NCBI GenBank assembly: GCA_017614275.1
Contig: JAGACE010000158.1
Span: forward strand, 1 to 5,202
DNA length: 5,202 bases
Direction of reading: 5' to 3'
DNA from: Clostridia bacterium
GTDB lineage: Bacteria; Bacillota; Clostridia; Oscillospirales; Acutalibacteraceae
Shown: one piece after another, positions 1-5,202 of the stretch
Numbering within the stretch: the first letter of the stretch is position 1
Layout of the letters: every line of letters begins with the position of its first letter
Notes under the pieces: generated by a model
What the model was told of the DNA's origin: nothing
Databases searched by the model: none
What the model saw: only the letters and a program-made list of their open reading frames with translations
Translations under genes and position numbers: made by a program

Positions 1-39
1 CTTTGCGGCCTTCTTCTCAGCTTTCGATTCATTCGCCAT
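1..39 (-). CDS. N-terminal fragment of an unidentified divergent gene
   Basis: Read on the minus strand, an ATG at 39-37 opens a frame of 13 codons, MANESKAEKKAAK, that runs off the left edge. A perfect AGGAGG Shine-Dalgarno sequence (minus strand, 55-50) lies 10 bases before the ATG, and a good promoter lies further upstream (102-74), so this is very likely a real gene start. The visible residues are hydrophilic and rich in lysine and alanine, with no signal peptide so far. Such tails are common at the start of many small basic or membrane-associated proteins, so the product cannot be named from this fragment. Confidence 0.7.
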   Translation of the reverse strand, partial: MANESKAEKKAAK

Positions 40-73
40 ACGTCAGAGACCTCCTGTAAATGATATTTTTTCA

Positions 74-102
74 ATCATACAACAAGAGTCATTTTGATAC
101 AA
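74..102 (-). promoter_or_regulatory. Promoter for the divergent minus-strand gene
   Basis: On the minus strand, TTGTAT (102-97) is followed after exactly 17 bases by TATGAT (79-74). These match the -35 and -10 elements of a SigA/sigma-70 promoter at 4 of 6 and 5 of 6 positions. Transcription would start near position 67, giving a leader of roughly 28 bases that contains the AGGAGG ribosome site. The location fits a gene starting at 39. Confidence 0.7.
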
Positions 103-185
103 TGTTTATTTTCACGCAACATCTTCCGCTTTTAGTTGTTTTTTTTTGCAAATTGCCAATATCTTGTGTGGGGAAGTCGGAAATC

Positions 186-214
186 TTGCAAAACCATGGG
201 TTTTTCGCTATGAT
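186..214 (+). promoter_or_regulatory. Promoter of the four-gene operon
   Basis: TTGCAA (186-191) and TATGAT (209-214) are separated by exactly 17 bases (192-208), the optimal spacing for SigA/sigma-70. The predicted start of transcription is near 221, about 24 bases before the TTG start at 245. This placement means the upstream ATG at 146, although in frame, would lie outside the transcript. A short palindrome sits in the spacer and is described separately. Confidence 0.72.
190..204. repeat. Palindrome in the promoter spacer, possible operator
   Basis: AAAACC (190-195) and GGTTTT (199-204) are perfect inverted repeats around a 3-base centre ATG. The palindrome lies between the -35 and -10 boxes of the operon promoter, overlapping the last two bases of the -35. 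A repressor bound here would block RNA polymerase. Each arm is only 6 bases and the region is AT-rich, so chance cannot be excluded. Confidence 0.35.
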
Positions 215-233
215 GTATGCAGTTTTGTAAAAA

Positions 234-237
234 GAGG
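234..237 (+). promoter_or_regulatory. Ribosome binding site that selects the TTG start
   Basis: GAGG at 234-237, within AGAGGGA, ends 7 bases before the TTG at 245. Neither the in-frame ATG at 146 nor the in-frame ATG at 263 has a comparably placed purine-rich site, so this element supports TTG as the start. Confidence 0.65.
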
Positions 238-244
238 GATCCCA

Positions 245-1525
245 TTGAAAACGTATGCTGAAATGACCCGAGAGGAACTGCAGGGCGAGAAAGACCGTCT
301 GCAGGCCAGATACGATAAATATATGTCCCAGAACCTGGACCTGAACATGGCCCGGGGCAAACCCTCTGTGGAACAGGAAGAGGCGTCCATCGAGATGCTC
401 GACATCCTCAACTCCCGATCCAACCTGAATACCGAGGAGGGGATGGACGTCCTCAACTACGGCAACCTGACCGGTCTGAAGGAGACCAAGCGTTTGTTCT
501 CCGAGATCCTGGAAGTCCCCGAAGAGAAGATCGTCATCGGCGGCAACTCCAGCCTGAATATGATGTTCGACTACCTGATGCAGTGCTACGCCATGGGCGC
601 CGGCGAAGGCCTGGAGCCCTGGGTCCTGCAGGGCGGCTGCAAATTCCTCTGTCCGTCTCCCGGATACGACCGCCATTTCGGCATCGCCGAATACCTTGGC
701 CTGGAACTGATCCCGGTCCCGATGACCGACATCGGTCCCGACATGGATCTTGTAGAAGAACTGGCAAAAGACCCCAAGGTCAAAGGCATGTTCTGTGTCC
801 CGAAGTACGCGAACCCGACCGGGCAGTCCTATTCCGATGAAACGGTGAAGCGCATCGCCACCATGGAAGCCGCTCCGGACTTCCGCGTCATCTGGGACAA
901 CGCCTATGTCATCCACGACCTGACCGGCCGTCACGACGACGTGCTGGATCTGCTCTCCGAGTGCGAAAAGGTGGGGAACCCCGACCGGGCCGTCCTGTTC
1001 GCCTCCACCTCCAAAGTCACGTTCCCCGGCGCCGGCGTCGCGGTCCTGGCCGCCAACGAGGACAACCTCAAATGGATCCTCAAGCGCATGGACAAGCAGA
1101 CCATCGGCTCCGACAAGATCAACCAGCTCCGCCACGTCCGTTATTTCTCCAACGGACTGCCGGACGTCAAGGCCCACATGGACACGCTGGCCGGCATCAT
1201 CACGCCGCATTTCAACGTCGTCCTGGCCTCGTTTGAACGCAAACTCCGTCCGCGCGACATCTGCAGCTGGACGAACCCCAACGGCGGCTATTTCATCAGC
1301 CTGGACTGCATGGAGGGCACGGCCACCCGCGTCTACAACCTCTGCAAAGAGTGCGGCGTCACGCTGACTACCGTCGGCGCCACGTTCCCTTACGGGAAGG
1401 ACCCGAAGGATTCCAACATCCGCATCGCGCCGACCTATCCCAGCCTGGAAGATCTGGCGATCGCCACAGACGTCCTGTGCATCGCCATCCGGCTCGCCGC
1501 CCTCGAAAAACTGCTGAACGACTGA
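245..1525 (+). CDS. Aspartate aminotransferase-like PLP enzyme (PF12897-type)
   Basis: This is a fold-type I, pyridoxal-phosphate-dependent aminotransferase, a cytoplasmic enzyme expected to exchange an amino group between aspartate (or a similar amino acid) and 2-oxoglutarate. With the TTG start it has 426 residues, typical of the PF12897 group, sometimes called subgroup Ic aspartate aminotransferases and often mislabelled as MocR/GntR regulators; no DNA-binding domain is present here. Visible marks are the N-terminal LNMARGKPS (33-41), GGNSSLNMM (99-107) in the cofactor phosphate region, YANPTG (188-193), the DNAY motif (Asp218, Tyr221), STSK with the predicted Schiff-base Lys257, and NIRIAP with the predicted carboxylate-binding Arg393. 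TTG 245 is chosen because a ribosome site and a promoter lie just upstream; an in-frame ATG at 146 is upstream of that promoter. It is the first gene of the operon. Family is confident; the exact substrate is inferred. Confidence 0.9.
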   Translation: MKTYAEMTREELQGEKDRLQARYDKYMSQNLDLNMARGKPSVEQEEASIEMLDILNSRSNLNTEEGMDVLNYGNLTGLKETKRLFSEILEVPEEKIVIGGNSSLNMMFDYLMQCYAMGAGEGLEPWVLQGGCKFLCPSPGYDRHFGIAEYLGLELIPVPMTDIGPDMDLVEELAKDPKVKGMFCVPKYANPTGQSYSDETVKRIATMEAAPDFRVIWDNAYVIHDLTGRHDDVLDLLSECEKVGNPDRAVLFASTSKVTFPGAGVAVLAANEDNLKWILKRMDKQTIGSDKINQLRHVRYFSNGLPDVKAHMDTLAGIITPHFNVVLASFERKLRPRDICSWTNPNGGYFISLDCMEGTATRVYNLCKECGVTLTTVGATFPYGKDPKDSNIRIAPTYPSLEDLAIATDVLCIAIRLAALEKLLND

Positions 1526-1554
1526 CGTTTCGATCATAAAGGAGTAATGCCATC

Positions 1555-2361
1555 ATGCCTCGCAAGCTCAGCACCGAACGCCCGGAAAAGGTCCGCAAGA
1601 CCTCCGACAACCCGAACAAGCCGCTCATCGCCGCCGGCATCGCCATAGCCGCGGTGTTCCTGCTGTTCATCATCGGGATGGGCGTCCTCTTCGCAAGCTT
1701 CCTCAACCGCTTCGCGGAAGACGACTCTTCCACGGGTCAGGTGACCACCATGACCTATTCCATCAAGCAGCGCAGCGATTTCACCGGCGGCTACACGGGC
1801 CGCACGGTCTACGCCAACCCCGAGAGCGCCTATGACCTCTACGGCGAAGATGCGGCCGACATGGAAGGGGAGACCACGCTTCCCAATGTCACGAGCAATT
1901 ACGGCACCGGCTCCGAGTTCCAGTACGGCACCATCAAGGGCAACAAGTACAAGAGCTCCTTCTCCGGCATGACCTTCGACGCGCCCAGCGGCTGGACCTT
2001 GAAAGGCGCCACCAAGAGCACTGTGACGCCCACCTCCGTCCTGGATCTGGACGCCCGCAACTCCACCGGCACCATGTCCGTCAAACTGCAGTATTTCGCC
2101 CTCAGCGGCGGCAATTACTCCAGCACGAACCAGGTCCTCAAGGCCCTGAAAGCGCAGCTCGGTTCCGACGTCCAGGTCGAATCGAAGTCCAAAACCATCT
2201 CCGGTCTGAACTTCACCGGGTTCGCCTTTGACGGCGTCAACGGACAGGACACGGCACGGTCCCAGGTCATGGTGACCGAAGTCAAGGGTTACGCACTCGT
2301 CCTGCAGGTCGTGGCGCCCTCTCAGAACGATATCAACAACATCCTGAAGAACTTCTCCTGA
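1555..2361 (+). CDS. Single-pass membrane protein with PsbP/DcrB-like outer domain
   Basis: A 268-residue protein of unknown function. It has a basic, hydrophilic N-terminus (1-22), one long hydrophobic segment (about 24-50) and a polar remainder, so it is probably anchored with the N-terminus inside and about 215 residues outside. There is no cysteine anywhere, so it is not a lipoprotein. Residues 55-130 are rich in Gly, Ser, Thr, Asp and Tyr and look like a flexible linker. Residues 131-268 look like one alpha/beta domain: FDAPSGW (141-147) near its start, alternating strands, VSGxxF-like SGLNFTGFAF (216-225), and a C-terminal NNILKNFS. This pattern resembles small PsbP/DcrB (DUF1795-like) domains, but that is recognition by pattern only. 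Start ATG 1555 follows AAAGGAG (1538-1544) by 10 bases; the gap from the aminotransferase is 29 bases. Gene and topology are firm; fold is tentative. Confidence 0.8.
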   Translation: MPRKLSTERPEKVRKTSDNPNKPLIAAGIAIAAVFLLFIIGMGVLFASFLNRFAEDDSSTGQVTTMTYSIKQRSDFTGGYTGRTVYANPESAYDLYGEDAADMEGETTLPNVTSNYGTGSEFQYGTIKGNKYKSSFSGMTFDAPSGWTLKGATKSTVTPTSVLDLDARNSTGTMSVKLQYFALSGGNYSSTNQVLKALKAQLGSDVQVESKSKTISGLNFTGFAFDGVNGQDTARSQVMVTEVKGYALVLQVVAPSQNDINNILKNFS

Positions 2362-2370
2362 GGTAACAGT

Positions 2371-3114
2371 ATGACCAAAGATACGGAAGCCAAACTCGAA
2401 CAGCTCCAGCAGATCATCGACGACAGCGAACGCATCGTCTTCTTCGGCGGCGCGGGCGTCTCCACGGAGAGCGGGATCCCGGATTTCCGTTCCGTGGACG
2501 GTCTGTACCATCAGAAGTTCAAATATCCGCCGGAGACCATGCTGAGCCATACGTTCTTCGTGCAGAACACGGAAGAGTTCTATGACTTCTACAAGAACCG
2601 TGTCATCCCGGCCGATCCGAAGCCCAACGCCGCCCATCTGAAGCTGGCGGAGCTGGAGCGCGCGGGCAAGCTCATCGGCGTCGTTACGCAGAATATCGAC
2701 GGTCTGCATCAGGCCGCCGGCTCGGAGAGAGTCTACGAACTGCACGGCTCCGTTCTGCGCAATTACTGTACGGAATGCGGAAAATCCTTTGACTACAAAT
2801 ACATCCTGGAGGCCTCCGGCGTGCCGAAGTGCGACGTTTGCGGCGCCATCGTCAAACCGGACGTCGTCCTGTATGAGGAAGGGCTCGACAACGACACGCT
2901 CATCGGCGCGGTGAACGCCATCGGCAACGCCGACACCATGATCGTGGCCGGCACCTCGCTGGTCGTCTATCCCGCGGCCGGTCTTCTCCAGTACTTCCGA
3001 GGCGACAACCTCGTCCTCATCAACCGGGATCCGACCTCGGCCGACAGGAACGCGAACCTCGTCATCCACGACAAGGTCGGCGAAGTCCTCAGCTGCATCG
3101 AAGTGAAGGAGTAA
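2371..3114 (+). CDS. NAD-dependent protein deacetylase, Sir2 family (sirtuin)
   Basis: A full-length, 247-residue bacterial sirtuin that removes acetyl groups from lysine in cytoplasmic proteins, using NAD+ and releasing nicotinamide and O-acetyl-ADP-ribose. Motifs in order: GAGVSTESGIPDFRS (27-41) of the Rossmann NAD site, TQNIDGLH (106-113), LHGS with catalytic His125, a complete zinc site Cys133/Cys136 and Cys154/Cys157, the substrate-binding region KPDVVLYEE (162-170), GTSLVVYPAA (194-203) and NRD (218-220). The segment from Phe70 to PNAAH aligns without gaps to E. coli CobB; the Tyr of the Tyr-x-x-Arg acyl-pocket pair is kept (Tyr71) but the Arg position is Tyr74, which argues for deacetylation over desuccinylation. 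The ribosome site GAGG (2360-2363) overlaps the stop of the preceding gene; the gap is 9 bases, suggesting coupled translation. Names used for relatives include cobB and srtN; I leave the symbol open. Confidence 0.95.
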   Translation: MTKDTEAKLEQLQQIIDDSERIVFFGGAGVSTESGIPDFRSVDGLYHQKFKYPPETMLSHTFFVQNTEEFYDFYKNRVIPADPKPNAAHLKLAELERAGKLIGVVTQNIDGLHQAAGSERVYELHGSVLRNYCTECGKSFDYKYILEASGVPKCDVCGAIVKPDVVLYEEGLDNDTLIGAVNAIGNADTMIVAGTSLVVYPAAGLLQYFRGDNLVLINRDPTSADRNANLVIHDKVGEVLSCIEVKE

Positions 3115-3116
3115 GA

Positions 3117-3650
3117 ATGCCCAATTATCTCTATAACGCGCGGCATCATCTGAAGACCATCAACACGCATCGCCGCCTCGTGCGCCAGCACTGCTTCAAG
3201 GCCGGCATCCCGGTCCAGGGGCTGCTGCACGACCTCTCCAAGTACCATCCGGTCGAATTCATGGCCGGCGTCCGGTATTTCCAGGGGGATCACAGTCCCA
3301 ACGTGGAAGAACGGAAAAACCGCGGCTATTCCGCCGCCTGGCTGCACCACAAGGGCCGGAACAAGCATCATTTCGAGTTCTGGTTCGACAACGGGATCGA
3401 AGTCTTCGAGATGGTCCCGGTGGAGATGCCGATGAAATACGTCAAGGAGATGTTCTGCGACCGCGTGGCCGCCAGCAAAGTCTACCACGGTGACAATTAT
3501 ACCGACGCCACGCCGCTGGCCTATTTTGCCAGGATGGATTACACGAAGCTCCTGCATCCCAACACCTACGAGGTATTGAAGGAATTGCTGGAGATGCTGG
3601 CGGAAGAGGGGGAGGACGCCACCTTCCGCTACCTCCGCACATTGAAATGA
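3117..3650 (+). CDS. DUF5662-like protein with HD-type metal-site pattern
   Basis: A 177-residue soluble protein without signal peptide or membrane segment. It resembles the uncharacterised DUF5662 family of Bacillota, sometimes mislabelled catalase. It has His18 (NTHRRLV), LLHDLSKY with His38-Asp39, a His-rich stretch WLHHKGRNKHH (75-85), and Asp115 followed by basic and small residues. The order His, His-Asp, His/His, Asp resembles HD-superfamily phosphohydrolases, so a metal-dependent hydrolase is possible, but no substrate can be inferred. Start ATG 3117 follows AAGGAG (3106-3111) by 5 bases; that site lies inside the last codons of the sirtuin gene, and the stop of the sirtuin is only 2 bases from this start, so translation is probably coupled. 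It is the last gene before the terminator. The gene is certain; family assignment is fairly good; the HD relation is inferred. Confidence 0.85.
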   Translation: MPNYLYNARHHLKTINTHRRLVRQHCFKAGIPVQGLLHDLSKYHPVEFMAGVRYFQGDHSPNVEERKNRGYSAAWLHHKGRNKHHFEFWFDNGIEVFEMVPVEMPMKYVKEMFCDRVAASKVYHGDNYTDATPLAYFARMDYTKLLHPNTYEVLKELLEMLAEEGEDATFRYLRTLK

Positions 3651-3657
3651 CCGTTTC

Positions 3658-3684
3658 GGGCCTGTCAGAAGACAGGCCCTTTTT
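3658..3684 (+). terminator. Rho-independent terminator ending the operon
   Basis: GGGCCTGTC (3658-3666) pairs perfectly with GACAGGCCC (3671-3679) around an AGAA loop, giving a 9-bp GC-rich stem followed directly by five T (3680-3684). It begins 7 bases after the stop of the DUF5662-like gene. Its T-run does not form a matching A-run on the 5' side, so it should act mainly on the plus strand. Confidence 0.93.
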
Positions 3685-3686
3685 CA

Positions 3687-3715
3687 TTGCAAAGAATTTC
3701 TATTTATTATATAAT
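3687..3715 (+). promoter_or_regulatory. Near-consensus promoter of recJ
   Basis: TTGCAA (3687-3692) is followed after exactly 17 bases by a perfect TATAAT (3710-3715). The expected transcription start is near 3722, leaving a leader of roughly 57 bases before recJ. The -35 box begins only two bases after the T-run of the upstream terminator. The same TTGCAA -35 hexamer and 17-base spacer occur at the operon promoter. Confidence 0.85.
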
Positions 3716-3730
3716 TAAAAGAAATTTATT

Positions 3731-3761
3731 TGTGGAAGTCTGTACTTTTTTAGCTTTCACA
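3731..3761 (+). other. Possible weak hairpin in the recJ leader
   Basis: TGTGGAAG (3731-3738) can pair with CTTTCACA (3754-3761) with one G-U pair, leaving a 15-base loop. The 3' arm ends 6 bases before the AGGAG ribosome site (3768-3772), so it would not cover that site. A short alternative stem AAGT/ACTT (3736-3739 with 3744-3747) competes with it. No known riboswitch is recognised, and stability is doubtful. Confidence 0.2.
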
Positions 3762-3778
3762 TATGTCAGGAGAACCAT

Positions 3779-5202
3779 ATGCCCCGCAAGAAGTGGACCA
3801 TTGAAAAACTGAATAAAGAACTGGCCTCCACCATCGCGGAGCGTTATTCCATAGAACCGCTGACCGCGCTGCTGCTGATCCAGCGGGGCTTCGACGATTT
3901 CGAGTCTCTGGACCGCTTTTTCGATGACTCGGAGGAGTGGATCGACCCGTTCCTGCTGCCGGACATGGAGCAGGCTGTGGACCGCATCAACACCGCCATC
4001 TTCGACGGAGAACGCATCTGCGTGTACGGAGACTACGACTGCGACGGCGTCACGTCCACCACCATTTTGTATTCCTATCTGGAAGCGCAGGGCGCGGACG
4101 TCACATATATGCTTCCGGACCGGCAGATCGACGGTTACGGTCTGAGCGATCCCGTCATCGACCGCATCGCCGCTCTGGGCACGAAACTGATCATCACCGT
4201 CGACAACGGCATCTCTTCCGTGGAAGAGGCGAGATACATCAAAGAAAAGGGCATGGAGCTCGTGGTCACCGACCACCATCTGGAAGGGGAAGAGCTCCCC
4301 GACTGTGTGGCTGTGGTGGATCCGCACCGCAAGGACTGCGACGTTCCGTTTGAAGACTACGCCGGATGCGGCGTCGCGCTGAAACTCTGCTGCGCTCTGG
4401 AAGGCTCTGCCGAAGAGGTCATGCAGGAGTTCGCCGACATCGCGGCCCTCGGCACGGTGGCCGATATGGTCCCGCTGACCGGGGAGAACCGAAAGATCGT
4501 CCTGTACGGTCTCCGTCTCATGAATCGGTACCGCAGGCCCGGCATCCAGGCCATCCTGGAGAAGGCCGGTCTGGACACCAAAACGCTCGACTCCGGCAAC
4601 ATCTCCTTCGGGCTCGCGCCCCGCATCAACGCGGCCGGCCGCATAGGCTCCGCGGAACAGGCGCTGGACCTGCTCCTGGCCGAGGATCCGGACTCCGCGG
4701 CAGAGATGGCCGAGGAGATCGACGCGATGAATCGCCAAAGGCACGACGAGGAAGACAAGATCTTCCGGGAAGCCGTGCAGTGGCTGGAAGAACACCCGGA
4801 ACAGGCACACCTGCCGATCCTGGTCGTCTGCGGCAGCGGATGGCACGAAGGGGTCCTGGGCATCGTCGCCTCCAAGCTCCTGGAACGCTATCTGCGGCCC
4901 GCCATCGTCCTCACGGACCGGGGAGACCTCTGCAAAGGCTCAGCCCGCAGCATCGAAGGCTTCTCCATCTATGAGGCGATGAACTCCTGCAAAGACCTGC
5001 TCAACACCTTTGGCGGCCACGATATGGCTGCCGGCATGAGCATCCTGCCCGAGCACCTCGAGGAGTTCCGCTCAAGGGTCAACGAGTTCGCTTACTCTGA
5101 GGATCCGGTGTATCCGGAGACCCGCATCGACTGCAAGCTGAACCCTGCCGGGCTCTCTCTGGATGTCCTGGATTCCATCCAGCGCATGGAGCCCTTCGGC
5201 AC
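3779..5202 (+). CDS. recJ: Single-stranded-DNA-specific exonuclease RecJ, 3' end cut off
   Basis: The first 474 codons of RecJ, the 5'-to-3' single-strand DNA exonuclease of recombination and mismatch or base-excision repair; the frame is open to the window edge. The DHH domain shows YGDYDCDGVTST (83-94), VDNG (141-144), the DHH signature TDHH (164-167) and DIAALGTVADMVPL (220-233); the metal ligands are expected among Asp85, Asp87, Asp89, Asp142, Asp165, His166, His167 and Asp220. RINAAGRIG (282-290) follows. The DHHA1 domain shows GWHEGVLGIVASKL (354-367), GSARSIEG (387-394) and FGGHDMAAG (411-419). From about 445 on, the sequence looks like the start of the RecJ OB-fold domain. All core motifs are intact. 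ATG 3779 is chosen because AGGAG (3768-3772) lies 6 bases upstream. The gene has its own promoter and is separated from the preceding operon by a terminator. RecJ proteins of Bacillota are often 550-800 residues, so roughly 100-300 residues are missing. Confidence 0.96.
   Translation, partial: MPRKKWTIEKLNKELASTIAERYSIEPLTALLLIQRGFDDFESLDRFFDDSEEWIDPFLLPDMEQAVDRINTAIFDGERICVYGDYDCDGVTSTTILYSYLEAQGADVTYMLPDRQIDGYGLSDPVIDRIAALGTKLIITVDNGISSVEEARYIKEKGMELVVTDHHLEGEELPDCVAVVDPHRKDCDVPFEDYAGCGVALKLCCALEGSAEEVMQEFADIAALGTVADMVPLTGENRKIVLYGLRLMNRYRRPGIQAILEKAGLDTKTLDSGNISFGLAPRINAAGRIGSAEQALDLLLAEDPDSAAEMAEEIDAMNRQRHDEEDKIFREAVQWLEEHPEQAHLPILVVCGSGWHEGVLGIVASKLLERYLRPAIVLTDRGDLCKGSARSIEGFSIYEAMNSCKDLLNTFGGHDMAAGMSILPEHLEEFRSRVNEFAYSEDPVYPETRIDCKLNPAGLSLDVLDSIQRMEPFG

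Noticed and set aside
139..147. Run of nine T upstream of the operon promoter, considered as the tail of a terminator.
   Set aside because: No GC-rich hairpin precedes it. It may only contribute to DNA bending or an AT-rich upstream element, which cannot be shown here.
89..1537. A 482-codon open frame on the minus strand opposite the aminotransferase gene.
   Set aside because: It mirrors a clear enzyme gene. Long antisense frames are expected when third codon positions are mostly C or G. The translation has no recognisable motif and no ribosome site was apparent.
1526..1554. Gap between aminotransferase and membrane protein, checked for a terminator or promoter.
   Set aside because: Only 29 bases, holding the AAAGGAG ribosome site; there is no hairpin or -35/-10 pair.
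1534..3069. A 511-codon open frame on the minus strand opposite the membrane protein and sirtuin genes.
   Set aside because: It spans two well-supported plus-strand genes and has a repetitive Val/Gly/Asp-rich composition typical of antisense shadow translations in GC-rich DNA.
3759..3766. Eight-base palindrome ACATATGT just before the recJ ribosome site, considered as an operator.
   Set aside because: It is too short and AT-rich to stand above chance, and there is no second copy in the window supporting a regulator site.
3707..4846. A 379-codon open frame on the minus strand opposite recJ.
   Set aside because: It is antisense to intact RecJ motifs and runs into the recJ promoter region; no family features are visible.
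4366..4974. A 202-codon plus-strand frame inside recJ.
   Set aside because: It is a +1/+2 frame shadow of recJ, very rich in Arg, Gly and Pro, with no domain; recJ itself reads through without a frameshift.

Overview
The window looks like ordinary chromosome from a fairly GC-rich member of the Bacillota (Firmicutes), probably an anaerobic gut-type lineage. Reading frames are dense and strongly favour C or G at the third codon position. Intergenic gaps are AT-rich and carry close matches to sigma-70/SigA-type promoters with exact 17-bp spacers. Shine-Dalgarno sequences are clear, and one gene appears to start with TTG. The gene families (a class I-like aspartate aminotransferase, a bacterial sirtuin, a DUF5662-type protein and RecJ) fit this group. 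I cannot name a genus from sequence alone.

Layout. Positions 1-39 (minus strand) hold the first 13 codons of a divergent gene that leaves the window on the left. Positions 40-244 are a divergent intergenic region with one good promoter in each direction. Positions 245-3650 carry four plus-strand genes: an aspartate-type aminotransferase, a single-pass membrane protein with a PsbP/DcrB-like outer domain, a Sir2-family NAD-dependent protein deacetylase, and a DUF5662-like protein with an HD-type histidine/aspartate pattern. Gaps between them are 29, 9 and 2 bases, with no internal terminator or promoter that I could see. They end at a strong intrinsic terminator (3658-3684), so they probably form one transcription unit. 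Immediately after it, a near-consensus promoter (3687-3715) drives recJ, whose start lies at 3779 and whose C-terminal end is cut off by the window edge.

How the genes fit together. recJ is a separate DNA repair gene with its own promoter. The four-gene unit has no obvious single pathway. The sirtuin and DUF5662 genes are the most tightly joined pair, and their shared function, if any, is unknown. I found no tRNA, rRNA, CRISPR array, insertion sequence, phage gene or attachment site. The window is mostly housekeeping; the points worth checking are the start-site correction of the aminotransferase, a palindrome inside its promoter, the sirtuin's acyl-pocket residues, and the uncharacterised membrane and DUF5662 proteins sharing its transcript.
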